Assembly: GCA_029962745.1 (NCBI GenBank)
Contig: CM057156.1
Location: forward strand, 30,045,113-30,109,112
Source: Echinometra lucunter
Lineage: Eukaryota > Echinodermata > Echinoidea > Camarodonta > Echinometridae
Length of the DNA: 64,000 bases
Direction of reading: 5' to 3'
Both the position numbers and the translations under genes were made by a program. Shown one piece after another: positions 33,844 to 44,177 of the stretch (the stretch's first letter is position 1; every line of letters begins with the position of its first letter). The notes under the pieces are model-generated. The model was not told the DNA's origin, did not search any database, and saw only the letters and a program-made list of their open reading frames with translations.

Positions 33844-36800
33844 TTGATGTATATGACTGACACAAAGTGTTACGATCCAAATAAAAGAATGTAATCTATT
33901 TTTAATGATGGCTCATTCTTTAACTTTTGGGTTGATTATGAAAGCGACATAATATCAGTGCCGTCGCTCTCCCTGTATGATATCGGTACAAATTGAAATA
34001 AACATGAAAAGATAAGTCATGTTTCTTAATTGCATGGTTTCAGATCACGCAGTCTGGAAGTAAGGATTCTGGTGAATAAACTGAAACAGGAAACAGAGAA
34101 AAAGAAAGGAAAAAACTTTATATATTTTTTTGCATTTTGAACATGGATCGAAATATAAGACACGTGAATACGATCATCTGATTTAGAGTAAGCAAATAAC
34201 AAATTGATACTGACCATTTGAAACGGACACATCAAGTAATTAAGCAAATAATTATACACATGACCCTTTCCTTCACGTTAACTTCACTGCATCAACAAAA
34301 TACACGCAATGAAAAGTTAAAGTATTTCACTTCGTTGAAAGTAAGAATTCTTTTCCTCTCTGTTTTCTTCTTCCTTGCACTCCTCGTGTACTTTTGTTTC
34401 GAGGAAAGTTATCTTAAGTTTATTTGTAGAAAAAGTTTTTCAGGTTGACACCAAGTCTTTTTTTCAGGGAATAAGAGCCCCGAAAATGGCTGGTGAGCTC
34501 ATGGCTATAAGAGCTCTGACAGTTTTGCTGGCAAGACTTTAAAGTTCCATATTTATAGACAAATATCCTGAAGGGCCCGGGGAGGGTAGGGGCGATGGTG
34601 TTTAATGCCCTTCACAATCTTCTCTTTTGGATACCCTTTGCTGTGTCTTGTAAGTCTCATTTCCCCCACTTTCTTGTAGGAACTTTCATTTCGTACGATG
34701 ACACCGGATTAAGCGCTATTGTTGGTTCGGCAGCTTTTAACATCTTTGTGATCATCAGTCTGTGCTGTTTCTTTGCGGGACATGTAAGTTGCACCAAGCT
34801 CTATATAAGATCCATCCGTCACGCACTGCGTTATTTAGCTGGCACAGGCATGCGTCAGCGACTGGTGCAGTCTTTAACGCGCCATGAGAGAGAAAGAGTG
34901 ACATTGTGCAATAGTGAACAGAAGATGAATAGTGCAGTGACTTAAGTCTACTATGGCACAGACTCCTCACTTGCTCTCACTGTCCTACAGTAAAATTGCC
35001 CAAGTTTGATTTCTGTAATGTGTGTGGATTGTGAACATTGTGACTTTCAGTGGCTAGCGTAATATGTCCCAACAGTGAAGGAAACTGGAGCATCGTGGGG
35101 AAGGGGGGGGGGGGGGGGGGGGGGGGGAGCAGGAGTCTTACTTGTTGGATGAATGAAAATTAGGGAGGGAGTTTCCTACAGATTCTCTGTATCTTGCAAT
35201 GTCAGATATCCTACATAGACAGAAATTAATGCTTCTGGGAAATTTGAGATTTCTAGACCCGGCCCTCCAGCATGTCTAGAAAAGAAAGAAAGAAAGAAAA
35301 ACTATATATAAAACGTTGTTTGTGTCCATTTACCCGAATGATTTGTGTTGTGTGATCAATGATAATTATCTTTATATCTCTCTTTAATGTTGCTCTAGGA
35401 GCTTGTCCTTCACTGGTGGCCATTTTGTCGTGATTGCTTCGTTTATGTAATTAGTATTCTGCTCATGGTAGTGGTTATTTATGACGGAGAAATAGAATGG
35501 TGAGTACCTTACTGGCTCGGCTTATAGACCGAAATAGCGCCCTAAGAACACCAATTTTCTGTAAAGCGCACTGCAAAAATCTGATTTTTTGTTTGTGAAC
35601 GTAAAAATCTCATTTTAGTAAGCCGTCACCCACAAAACTGTCTTCCCTAAGGAAAAAAAATTAAAGTTTTGAAAGGGGAAAGATATTACTAAATTGTCCC
35701 AACTGAACGATTACCCTGGAGGGTGGTAAACAGAAATCGAGGATGTTAACAGAAATCGTCTAAAGCTAGACTGGAACAATAACAACAATAACAACAAACC
35801 CGTGGGCAAAGCTTAACTGAATAAAATCTTTCAGGTGTGTAAAACACTCCAAATAAAATTGTCTTAAAGATGCAACTTTGTACCTTTAAGGGTGCAGAAA
35901 TTTGTTTGCATTTAAAAGGGTGCAAATTTGCACCTCCCCTAAAGGGTACAACTCTGCACCCTTAAGGATGAAAACTGTAGCTCACTGCACCCTTAAAGGT
36001 GCAAAATACTTCTTAGGATGCACAGTTGTACCCATAAAGGAGCTCCAAGTGTTGTATTTGAAGGGTGCACAATTGAACCTTTTTTCTTAGTGTGCACGCA
36101 ACTTTATTCTTGGAGAGCATTATGTACTATGGTATTCATGGTATTTGAGGGAAGGAATGAAATTGGATGGAATCATATCAGACAGGAGAAAATTTGTAAC
36201 AGTTAATGTTTGCTCTAGTGAAAGTTTGAAGATCAAATCAGGAGTCCCGCAGGGATCCATATTGTGACCGTTGATATTCTGTCTTTTTATTCATGACAGG
36301 TGTAATGTAAATTTGTAATTCAGTTCTAAAATGTCTCTTTATGCGGATGATACAGCCATTTTACATCATAGTAAAGGAGGTACAGAAGTACTTGCAAGAT
36401 GATTTTGTTACAATTAGCAAATGGTTAGACCTGAATAATATGCATTTGCACCCACAAAAGACGAAAAGTCGTGGCATTTAGTCATAAGAAAAAAATGGAA
36501 ACGATGTTTCGTTTAATGATAAAATTCAGAAACTTACCTACAGAAAATTTAAAGAAAATCAAATACTTGGGTGTTATGCTTGACTCCGGTATGACGTGGG
36601 GTAAACATGTTTTTACTATAGAGTACTGAAGTGTGACGTCATCACATTTTTTTTTTTGCATTTGAGCATTTTCATGACTATATTCCGGCAGAGCATGATG
36701 AAAAACCTCCACACACCAAATTTGACGTGAATCGATTCACATTGACCCAAGGTATGGCCACATGAATGCCTAATTATCCCCATTGAAATCAGTGTAAATT

Positions 36801-38131
36801 GGCCTGGTTCACAACTGTTTAGAACCAGGCCAATTTACATTGATTTCAGTGGGGCTAGGTAGGTATTCATGTGGCCTCATATCGGGTCCCCATGAGCCGA
36901 TTCCCATAAAATTTTGGCTGTGGATGTTTTTCTTCATGCTCCATCGAGACATGGTATCCGAAATTCTGAAATTCCAAAAAAGTTTTTTGTGACGTCATCG
37001 CTTCCATGCTCTCGGGCGATAGATTATAAACAGGGGTTAAAAATTAGATTTTATTCAAAAAAGTGAAGAATCTGTATTTTGCTATGATTGTAGTACATCT
37101 TGGGGAAGCTGTGCAAAAATCCATAGGGATAAGATACAATTTTACAATTTTTGTTAAATCCGCGTAAATCCCCTCCCCCCCCCCAAACAACAGCAAACAA
37201 GCAAACAAAAACAAACTAACTAACTAAAACAGGAAACGAATAAATCAAATCAAATCAAATAATGAAAATGGAAGAATTAGGTATACAGTTTGGGGTTTTT
37301 TGCCGGCTTCTACATGATTACGTGATATATGTTGGACATGTCGGAATAGAGCCGTTTATTCTTTATTTGTCGGTAATTACACTATAGATCTTCACTGCTC
37401 AAACAGTTCTCCTCGTATATTCATCGTTAATCAGACAGTATTCTGTTTCTTTGGTGTGTTTTTTTTTTCTGCGTGTCTGTGTAGGTGGGAAGGACTGATT
37501 CTTTTCTGCGGTTACATCGTGTATATCGTCATCATGTATTTCAACCCGTATTTATCCAAGCGGGCCGATGAAATAGCAGAGAGGTGGAGAACGCGAGCAG
37601 AGAAGAAACATTCTAAAATGGCCGATGATGAGACAGTGGGCCTTATTTCTGAATCATACAACGATTCAACGTATGGAACAACGGCTTACAGTGAAGAACA
37701 GACGCAGAATAGTGAACTTAGTAATCACCAGGGCAACGGCACGGTTTCTAGCTATGGTGAAATAGATCTTATAACATTTTTTTCCCCATACTGTTTTATT
37801 CTGATTTCACTGAAACAAAAACATTTAACATTTCAATTTAACATTTCAAATCAAACAATTTAACACTCCACATTTCATATTTCATTTTTTCAATAACTTA
37901 ATATAAACATGAATCATATATAACTTTAAAAATAATGAAATCAGTCATTATAAAAAAATAGTTCAGTCACCACTAACCCCCCCCCCCCCCCCCCGTCCCC
38001 ACAGAAAAAGTCTTGGAGGGCGATAACATGTTACAACGTGATGCAAGTTGTAATAAAATCTTGGAGGGGAGAGAGAAAGGGAAAAAGATGGAAGGGGAAA
38101 GGGGGGGGGGGGGGGGAGAAGTAGGGGAAAT

Positions 38132-38163
<32 letters not shown>

Positions 38164-38369
38164 GGGAGGGAGGAACCAGGATTCGATGGGGGTATGAACG
38201 GAGGGAGAGAGTGAAGTAAGGAGGATGCAGGAGGGATAAAGAGAGAGAGAGCTAGAGAGGGGGAGAGAGAGAGAGAGAGAGAGAGGGGGGGAAGGGAGGA
38301 ACCAGGATTAGATGGGGGTATGAACAGAGGGAGAGAGTGAAGGAGGGAGCCTCAGGATGCAGGAGGGAT

Positions 38370-38417
<48 letters not shown>

Positions 38418-41400
38418 AAAGAGAAAAGAAGGAAGAAAGGAAGATGACCCAGATATTAGCAAGAAAGATAAATAGGATTTAACACTTTGGAATCAAACAG
38501 CTTATACATGATATTTATTCATTGGTTATCAAAGTTCAGATGGTAGGCCTAGATAACTAATTTCTGCACGTTATCTTGTATTGTATGCTACTATACTGTA
38601 TTTTATTATACTGCATGCAGTGTACAACTGAGCATATATACAATTCATTATGCGTCAAGGACTGGTTTACTCTTTTCTTTCTTTCTTTTTTTTATAAAAG
38701 AAAAACCCAACAAACCATTATAGTATACAATGAATATCAGGCGGAACTTTATAATTCCTTTTTTGATTATATAATATTTGTTTTTTTTTGTAGGGGAAAT
38801 GGAAAACTTAATGCTTTATTTTGATAGCAGTGTCATGACTTTCAGTTTTGCATGATTCATCAACTTTTACAATTCACCAAAATTTTTGAAAGGAAAATTT
38901 AAAATTCTTGAAATTAAAATACATTTCAGTTTAATGTACATTTATTTCAAATTGGAAATCAACGCTTCCTATAAAACAGAATAATAATAATTTTAAAAAC
39001 CCCAAACGTTTGCATGCAAAAAATATCGAAATGGCTTCAGTATAGTAACAAACGCGCTGTCTAGTCAAGAGATCATATGGGATTCAAAGTTTGTTTTCGA
39101 AAAAAAAATCATTTATTTCTGGCAGAAAAGGGTTACCTCTCGGGGAGCTACGAGGAGAAACCCCGAAGAGGAACGACCACCAGCTCGGTGTTCACGGACC
39201 CGGACCATCTACCCCTCTCGGAGCATGATAGCAATGTCTTCTCTCCCCCTTCTTCTTGGTTCTTCCGTATACTTTGGTTCATCGGTCTTCCAGCCATTCT
39301 CCTCACTTTTCTCACCGTACCCGACTGCAGAAAGACAGGACTTTGGAGGCGCTTCTACTTCTTTACTTTCATTATATCAACTGTGTGGTTGGCTGGGCTT
39401 GCTTATGTACTCTACTGGATGATCGTGGTGATAGGTAAGATATATCTTCCACCTCTAATCAAAATTTATTCGATTAATTAATCTATTTAATAGATGTAAA
39501 TATATCTTTTGAACGATGTGAAGAAAAGTGCAGTTTTCTTTCGAATGGTCGTACACGTTTAATTGCTCTTCATCTGAAAGTTCTTTCTTGTTCAGTAATG
39601 ACTGAAAACCCGGACTTACTGTTAATGTTGATCCCGTAACGTTTCGATGGGACACACCCATCATCGTCTGATGGTAAAATGAGACTGAGGTTTGGCATGT
39701 TTGGTACCGTCTGTGAAACTCACGGCATCCGTCCAGTTTTCGGCGTCTGCATATTTTTTTTTTTCAATTTCATTGATTCCACTTCTTCGTATTTATCTTG
39801 TTTTAAAATCAGTTTCTTCTTCCTTTTCTTGATTTACTGCCAGTTCTATATTTTAACGTGTTGATACGTTATCGTATGAAATAAAATTTTAATTTCTTTA
39901 GTGCCAAATTACTTAATATGCTCATAAAACTTTATTTTAAAAAATTGTTTGTTCCTTGATACGTGACAAATCATGAGAAACGAATGCTTCAATGAAGCAG
40001 AGAAATCAATATATTTTCTGACAGTGCTCCTTTTATACTTTTGCTAATCGTTGATGAATATGGTTATAATATAGGCCTGTGCCTACATGCGCTATATTTC
40101 ATTTCAGGTTATCATAAATACAATTCATTTTTATGACATACTTGACATGCATTGAACCATGCATGACCTGTTCATCATTTTACCTTATGTAGTCCTACAT
40201 TTTATGCTTGACCTGTTACATTGTCTATCGATCAGGTTACACCTTGGACATACCCGATACGGTCATGGGTATCTCACTCTTAGCTGCAGGGACCAGTGTG
40301 CCTGATGCTATCGCTAGTGTCCTGGTTGCCAGAGATGGTAAGTCAGTAAATCCGGTATGCTAAGAATCTTGCTGTAGGATTGGTCAAAAGTTAATCACGT
40401 GATAATGCGTATTTTGACCATCAATCACCGGAGAAGAAAGTTCGCTGGACTCGACGGTGATAGGCCCCTAGTACTTTTGTGTTTCGCTGACCTCTTCAGT
40501 CCACAGAGTCACAACGCGTTATTTTTTTTTTTTTTTTGAGTACGCGCGAAATGAACGCGCGTTGCATCCTATGAATTATTCGGTCGAGATGGAAACATTA
40601 CTTTTCTTTCTCACAGAGAAGAAATATCTTTACTTTCTATACAGTTAAATGGTTTCAGATGTGGAATATAAAGCAAATAATCACCTTTTGGTTTTAGGCA
40701 ATGAGACGAACTATCACTTCCTCGGCGATCTGAATGTATACGCTGTCTTCCTCAGCTTTGCTTCGGAAAGATAGCTACATCCAGATGGCTGCGAAAGTGA
40801 GTGCTTGTCCCATCACCTTCACCAACGTTGATTATTTGCTAAACATAACCGTTTCTAGAAAACTTCCTTTAAAGTATGGAGTAAAGTCTCGTTTTATTTT
40901 GTGAAAGAAAGAAATTATAAGACCCGTCATAAGATGACCCTCCGCATCTAAGGCCACCACTAAGATGGGTTTTCTTTTCGGTAATTATGTGGACGTAACT
41001 GCACCCCGGTTTGAATCTAGATCTCGTTTCGTTTTCTACAGAAGGCCAATCTGACATGCAAGAAATTATAGCAGTTGCTGTACACGCACTGTGAAAACCA
41101 AAGAACATAACAGACGGCAACACCAATGTAACTTCAGGTCGAGTTGAAAAAAAAAGAAACAACAACAACAAACAAACAAACAAACAAAATGGTTGCTGGG
41201 CCACATATTTCCCTTGTCTTAGGCTTGGAGCACACTATGCGATTTGTCTGCGATCCGATTTTTGAAAAATTTGTTATAGCATTTGATATGACCATTCAAA
41301 CGTGTGTAATCTTAATGATCAAAGTTCCAAATAGTCGTATGAATACTAAAATCGAAATCCCGGGCTATTGCGAGTCTCCTTGTAGGAAAAAATGTGGAGT

Positions 41401-41994
41401 CAATTCTGAATCGTACTGACGTCATGGCAGTCCAGCGATTGTCTACGATTTGAAGTCGATTTGGCATTCACTCTGGCCAAAAGGCTTGCAGTTTAATAAC
41501 TTTTTAGTTTAGTATTCCTATCATTATTCCGAACTTCATATAAGATCATTTTACTTGTTTAAGCTTTCATATCAAATGCAAAATGCAATTTGTTCGAAAA
41601 TCGGGTCGCAGTCGGATTGTGCAGTGTGCACCGGGCTTTACGTTATATGTTTTTTACCTTAACAGGTTTGGGGGACATGGCACTGTCAAACATCGTGGGT
41701 AGTAACATCTTCGAGGTGTTCATCTGCCTTGGTCTCCTGTGGCTGGTCTACGGTCTCATCTACCAGAAACCTGTCGACATTGCCAGTGAGGGATTGGTCT
41801 TCACCACCGTCGCTCTCCTCCTCACCGTCGCTTTCATTCTCCTTGCCATTCACCTGAACGGCTGGAAGCTCGACATCAAGATGGGTGTTATATGCTTGTG
41901 TGTCTATATTTTCTTCATCAGCATCGCGATCGTGTGGGAGCTCGGACTCATTGGAGGCATCGAGTTACCTACCTTCTGCCCCGGGCCGACCTGA
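26015..41994 (+). CDS. SLC24A-like: K+-dependent Na+/Ca2+ exchanger, copy 2 (NCKX-2), 9 exons
   Basis: Coding exons are 26015-26216, 31400-31633, 33297-33380, 34680-34783, 35399-35499, 37485-37756, 39126-39434, 40236-40337 and 41666-41994. They total 1737 nt (578 aa plus stop), with all junctions GT-AG and in frame. It is a tandem paralogue of NCKX-1 with identical intron phases; only exons 1 and 6 differ in length. Alpha-1 reads [20 protein letters not shown] and alpha-2 [20 protein letters not shown]. The following motif is GSNIFE, so the Asp that coordinates K+ in NCKX proteins (Asp575 in human NCKX2 numbering) is Glu here. The other acidic pocket residues are retained. No stop or frameshift is seen, so it should be a working gene. 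The Glu could change K+ or Ca2+ handling; that is inference. Confidence 0.93.
26584..27302 (+). repeat. Direct repeat unit 1 in intron 1 of NCKX-2
   Basis: A segment of about 720 bp starting ATGTGTCATCCTGCCTCAC, repeated at 28346-29067 with few differences. Part of it is homologous to about 7501-7990 in intron 1 of copy 1, so it is duplicated native intron rather than a transposon. Confidence 0.85.
27558..28345 (-). mobile_element. 5'-truncated non-LTR retrotransposon with reverse transcriptase fragment
   Basis: On the minus strand from 28345, the frame reads [15 protein letters not shown], then [11 protein letters not shown], the reverse transcriptase catalytic motif with both Asp. [18 protein letters not shown] follows. 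It runs about 165 codons and ends in YYCMG. The 3' side ends in AATAAACGAACGAACG, a poly(A)-signal-like stretch plus short tandem tail, as in CR1/L2-type elements. The 5' side is cut exactly at the start of direct repeat unit 2. The N-terminal half of the RT and the endonuclease are missing. Confidence 0.8.
28346..29067 (+). repeat. Direct repeat unit 2 in intron 1 of NCKX-2
   Basis: Near-identical to 26584-27302. The retroelement fragment abuts its first base, so the two units flank a segment of about 1.04 kb containing the retroelement. Confidence 0.85.
29068..30078. other. Intron 1 of NCKX-2, middle part
   Basis: Contains a poly-C tract (29130-29140) and two degenerate copies of a segment of about 190 bp (from about 29633 and 29818). 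Each has GAAGAATTATCACTTCT, a CTCGCT-rich block and GATGGTTTGGGAAA. No gene seen. Confidence 0.5.
30079..30397. mobile_element. Head-to-head pair of tRNA-derived SINEs
   Basis: The left copy is on the minus strand (30079-30249) and the right copy on the plus strand (about 30260-30397, lacking the tRNA 5' half). Arms match through AATTGTCTCACATATAT, GCTACGCTATTATTCTC, CCAGAGCTGTCCTACCATTT and the tRNA T-arm. The flanks are TA microsatellites. The pair can fold into a long hairpin. Confidence 0.75.
30179..30249 (-). other. tRNA-like head of SINE, complete cloverleaf, UCA anticodon position
   Basis: Read on the minus strand, it folds as a 7-bp acceptor (GTCTCCG/CGGAGAC), a 4-bp D stem, a 5-bp anticodon stem (TTGGC/GCCAA) with loop GTTCATA, a 4-nt variable loop and a perfect 5-bp T stem with TTCGATT. 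Total 71 nt. The loop would place UCA at 34-36. G32 and U37 are unusual for a working tRNA. A sister copy at 19.5 kb has a different loop, and both share the same SINE tail, so this is most likely a SINE promoter head. Confidence 0.5.
30588..30698. repeat. CT dinucleotide microsatellite
   Basis: A long CT run interrupted by CCCTCC units near 30618-30640. Confidence 0.95.
31400..31633 (+). CDS. SLC24A-like: NCKX-2 exon 2
   Basis: 234 nt, as in copy 1. Encodes [16 protein letters not shown], an acidic loop, and the helix [20 protein letters not shown], ending [10 protein letters not shown]. Confidence 0.93.
31634..33296. other. Intron 2 of NCKX-2
   Basis: Contains a poly-C (31690-31704) and a GA-rich tract with poly-G interruptions (32453-32650). 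It lacks the retroelement present in the paired intron of copy 1. No gene seen. Confidence 0.6.
33297..33380 (+). CDS. SLC24A-like: NCKX-2 exon 3: alpha-1 first part
   Basis: 84 nt. Encodes the alpha-1 core with SAPELF, the family-typical form, between an ATACAG acceptor and an ATCG|GTAAAT donor. Confidence 0.95.
33381..34679. other. Intron 3 of NCKX-2
   Basis: Contains a T-rich/poly-G stretch (33425-33460) and a GA tract (33779-33842). It shares short homologous words with intron 3 of copy 1, such as the 'tcatatccagtgtcataac' region. No gene seen. Confidence 0.5.
34680..34783 (+). CDS. SLC24A-like: NCKX-2 exon 4: alpha-1 second part
   Basis: Encodes [20 protein letters not shown] and the following helix. 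It differs from copy 1 at three residues. Confidence 0.94.
35101..35128 (+). repeat. Poly-G tract in intron 4 of NCKX-2
   Basis: A run of G broken by one A near its left end. Instability of such runs is shown by the tandem units at 20.9 and 22.7 kb. Confidence 0.9.
35399..35499 (+). CDS. SLC24A-like: NCKX-2 exon 5
   Basis: Encodes [20 protein letters not shown] and the end of a hydrophobic helix, YDGEIEW. 101 nt as in copy 1. Confidence 0.93.
35868..36095. repeat. Array of alternating GGGTGCA/TGCACCC units
   Basis: About ten degenerate units built on 'acccttaaagggtgca', repeated in both orientations between GATGCAACTTTGTACC and GTGTGCACGCAAC. It may be a MITE with inverted internal repeats. 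It is absent from the paired intron of copy 1. Confidence 0.6.
36120..36615 (+). mobile_element. Decayed non-LTR reverse transcriptase remnant
   Basis: Plus-strand reading with frame changes recovers SGVPQGSIL, then [15 protein letters not shown], and later [15 protein letters not shown]. All are reverse transcriptase landmarks (PQGS, YADD, LGV.LD). Stops and frameshifts interrupt it. It differs from the fragment at 27.6-28.3 kb, so it comes from another element. Confidence 0.7.
36620..37010. mobile_element. Foldback element around GTGACGTCATC ends
   Basis: GTGACGTCATCAC near the left end pairs with GTGACGTCATCGC near the right. A strong inner inverted repeat is centred at 36817 (AAATTGGCCTGGTTC…GAACCAGGCCAATTT). 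Intermediate parts (GCATGATGAAAAAC/GTTTTTCTTCATGC) also pair. No coding capacity. Confidence 0.6.
37485..37756 (+). CDS. SLC24A-like: NCKX-2 exon 6
   Basis: Encodes the last helix of TM cluster 1 and the first half of the cytoplasmic loop. It is three codons shorter than copy 1 (the HGE of SEHGEEQ is absent). Donor is TATG|GTGAAA, phase 1. Confidence 0.92.
37757..39125. other. Intron 6 of NCKX-2
   Basis: Contains a poly-C (37978-37994) and a purine array (38060-38430). Within the array a unit with GGAACCAGGATT(C/A)GATGGG and GGATGCAGGAGGGATAAAG occurs twice. No gene seen. Confidence 0.6.
39126..39434 (+). CDS. SLC24A-like: NCKX-2 exon 7
   Basis: 309 nt. Encodes the loop end ([20 protein letters not shown]) and TM helices of cluster 2, ending MIVVIG. 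Confidence 0.93.
40236..40337 (+). CDS. SLC24A-like: NCKX-2 exon 8: alpha-2 first part
   Basis: 102 nt. Encodes [20 protein letters not shown] and VLVARD. It differs from copy 1 only by conservative Val/Ile changes. Confidence 0.95.
40338..41665. other. Intron 8 of NCKX-2
   Basis: 1.3 kb against 0.5 kb in copy 1. The extra length includes the MITE at 41222-41639 and a unique segment of about 0.5 kb before it. No gene seen. Confidence 0.55.
41222..41639. mobile_element. Imperfect TIR element ending 26 bp before exon 9
   Basis: The left end GCTTGGAGCACACTATGCGA and the complement of the right end (AAGCCCGGTGCACACTGCAC) are related. The arms continue through CTGCGATCCGATTTTTGAAA. Absent from the paired intron of copy 1. 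Confidence 0.6.
41666..41994 (+). CDS. SLC24A-like: NCKX-2 exon 9: alpha-2 second part, Glu at the K+ site
   Basis: Encodes [20 protein letters not shown], three hydrophobic segments and the end LPTFCPGPT, then TGA. The codon after ATC TTC is GAG (Glu), where the family has Asp. Confidence 0.95.
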
Positions 41995-42399
41995 TGTATA
42001 ACACATTGTCCGGCCGGACAGCTATCCCGGTTAGTTACCAGCGGAAAATTACCCCAGACAGTTATCCTGGACGGATACCCTCAAGCAGCTGCAGGGGACA
42101 TGAGGCGAGAAGAGGTTGTGATGTTATTGGCTTCACCCTGAAATACTTACCGTTGAGCGCCATGAGCGTCAGGACCTGGCGGATATCGGCGCTATAATAG
42201 CATCGCTATTATTGTTATTATATTATTTTATTCTTTGATAGACATTTTTATTACTGCGATATCCCACATTATGATATCATTATTTTAACCGTGTTGACCT
42301 TCGGAATGGCTTTACTTTCTTATTGCCTTCCTTCTGTTTGTTGTACAGTTATTCATTCAGTTGACTTTTAACCAAGATGTTTAAGGGCCGAATCGTGTA

Positions 42400-43490
42400 T
42401 ACTGGGCTGCCTCTGTTATAACTGGGATAATAATATCTGAGCGCCCGGAGAGTCACGGCGTAACGAACTTAAGTCGTTTACAAGAAGCTAATATCATAAT
42501 TTTCCTAACATTTTGTCGAGGTCTTCAGAATGTTAAAAACACATCAGTTAGGTCACTGAGTTAAATATGTTTATTATGTGAATATTATGTTACCCTATGA
42601 GTTTATGTTTAAGTAATATCCTTCTGTCCTAATGGTTTTAGAACTTTGCTGATACCTGATGACATATTATTTTTCCATTTGTTGTGATTTTGGTTTTCTT
42701 TTATCAAAAGCTTCTTGGGATCTTATGGATGCAATAAACATTTTGGTAGGAAATATTATATCAAAGTGCAATCAGACTCGATTTGACAAACTTGTAGGTA
42801 GAAAATTATAGATATAAAAATGTACGTCTTCATGAGATTAATGAGAATAACTTTGACATTAGCTCGTCAAACGACCAGTAATGTATGAATTATTGTTTTA
42901 AATTACAAGCGATGTTAGTGCAATCTGTATATCACTTTTCATACCTCGTGTAATGAGAATCTTGATGATCACGCGCTATAAATGGATGCAAAAGTCCTAC
43001 AGCGTTTGTGTGCTTTAAATTGTATGCCAAAATGTATTTTGATGTCAGCTCATGAAGAGTATCGTATTTTCGTATCAACATTATTTTTTTAAAGCTTAAG
43101 TGTCTTTGTTCGAAAAAGCTGAAAAAGTAGATATCTGAAATTTTCATGCACAGTGTGACATGTTCCTTGCAGATACTAATTCATATTCCTGAGGAGAAAA
43201 AAAATGGAGAAAAAAAGGGGAAGAAAATGGCTGGATTAAATGGTTCATTATGTGCCTAGGGAACACGTTTGTCTCGGGCAAGTTCGCATTTCTGCACCTA
43301 CATGCACTTGAGTGCGTGACGTTGTGTGTGGATTTTTGGAAAGAAAAAAATATTTATCTCCCATTTTATCATATATTCTAAACTAACATTTTAAACGCAT
43401 ATTTGATATTTTAAAAAAGTCAGCAGTTATTCAGAAAGCATTGTTGCCAATATTGGGAACATATAATTCTTTGATATTTGTTTTACTGTG
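42400..43490. other. Intergenic between NCKX-2 and the kinase locus
   Basis: Homology to the 3' flank of NCKX-1 ends near 42384. Beyond that, no gene, strong repeat or RNA was recognised. Confidence 0.5.
42733..42738 (+). terminator. Possible distal poly(A) signal of NCKX-2
   Basis: AATAAA, 739 nt after the stop. The proximal signal used as the candidate in copy 1 is not conserved here (CTCAAGCAG at about 42080), so a longer 3'UTR is possible. Confidence 0.35.
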
Positions 43491-43491
43491 A

Positions 43492-43713
43492 TTTAAAGGA
43501 GAATGCAACCCATGCATCAGTGTGCTCTCAGTGAATAAAGATGATCAAGAAGAGTAAACAGTGAAAGTTTGAGCAAAATCGGACAATCTGTTCAAGATTT
43601 ATGAATTTTGAAAGTTTCAGTAAATCCCTATTATGGGGATCCTTGAATTGGCAACTTTGCCAGCATCTGTGATGTCATCGTGGACAACTCTCAAGGTTGC
43701 ATTCTCTTTTAAA
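43492..43713. mobile_element. MITE with TTTAAAGGAGAATGCAACC ends
   Basis: Left end TTTAAAGGAGAATGCAACC; right end GGTTGCATTCTCTTTTAAA, complementary apart from one base. It has no coding capacity. Block B begins inside the equivalent element right after the N gap, so this repeat marks the contig break. Confidence 0.8.
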
Positions 43714-44050
43714 TGATTTAGTAAGCATACCCACTGAATAAATGATTTTGTTAGGAAAAATGGCAATTAAACTTTTGTTAATGTTAATTTGGTAATTTCA
43801 AATAAGGGGGTTTATGCTATTAAATTATTTAATTTTGAATCTGGAGTTCCGTTTCAAATTCAAATTTCATTTAATGTAAAGTATATGATAACAAATTTAT
43901 CATACTGAAACTTAAGAAATGAATATCTTTAGTACGCAGTCATTAATGACAAGACTGTTCTTTAAACGGAAAACAAAGCAGTATACCTCTATCAAAATTA
44001 CTGACGAGAATGAAGCACATAGAGGGGTAGGAGGAAAGAAAAAGAAAGAT

Positions 44051-44102
44051 ACATAGAGGGAGACAGAGAGAGGGAGAGAGAAAGAGAGATAGATAGATAG
44101 AA

Positions 44103-44175
<73 letters not shown>
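44051..44175. repeat. GA microsatellite
   Basis: A long GA/GATA run. A second GA run lies at 44381-44422. Block B has much shorter and disrupted versions (55000-55070, 55300-55318). Confidence 0.9.
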
Positions 44176-44177
<2 letters not shown>

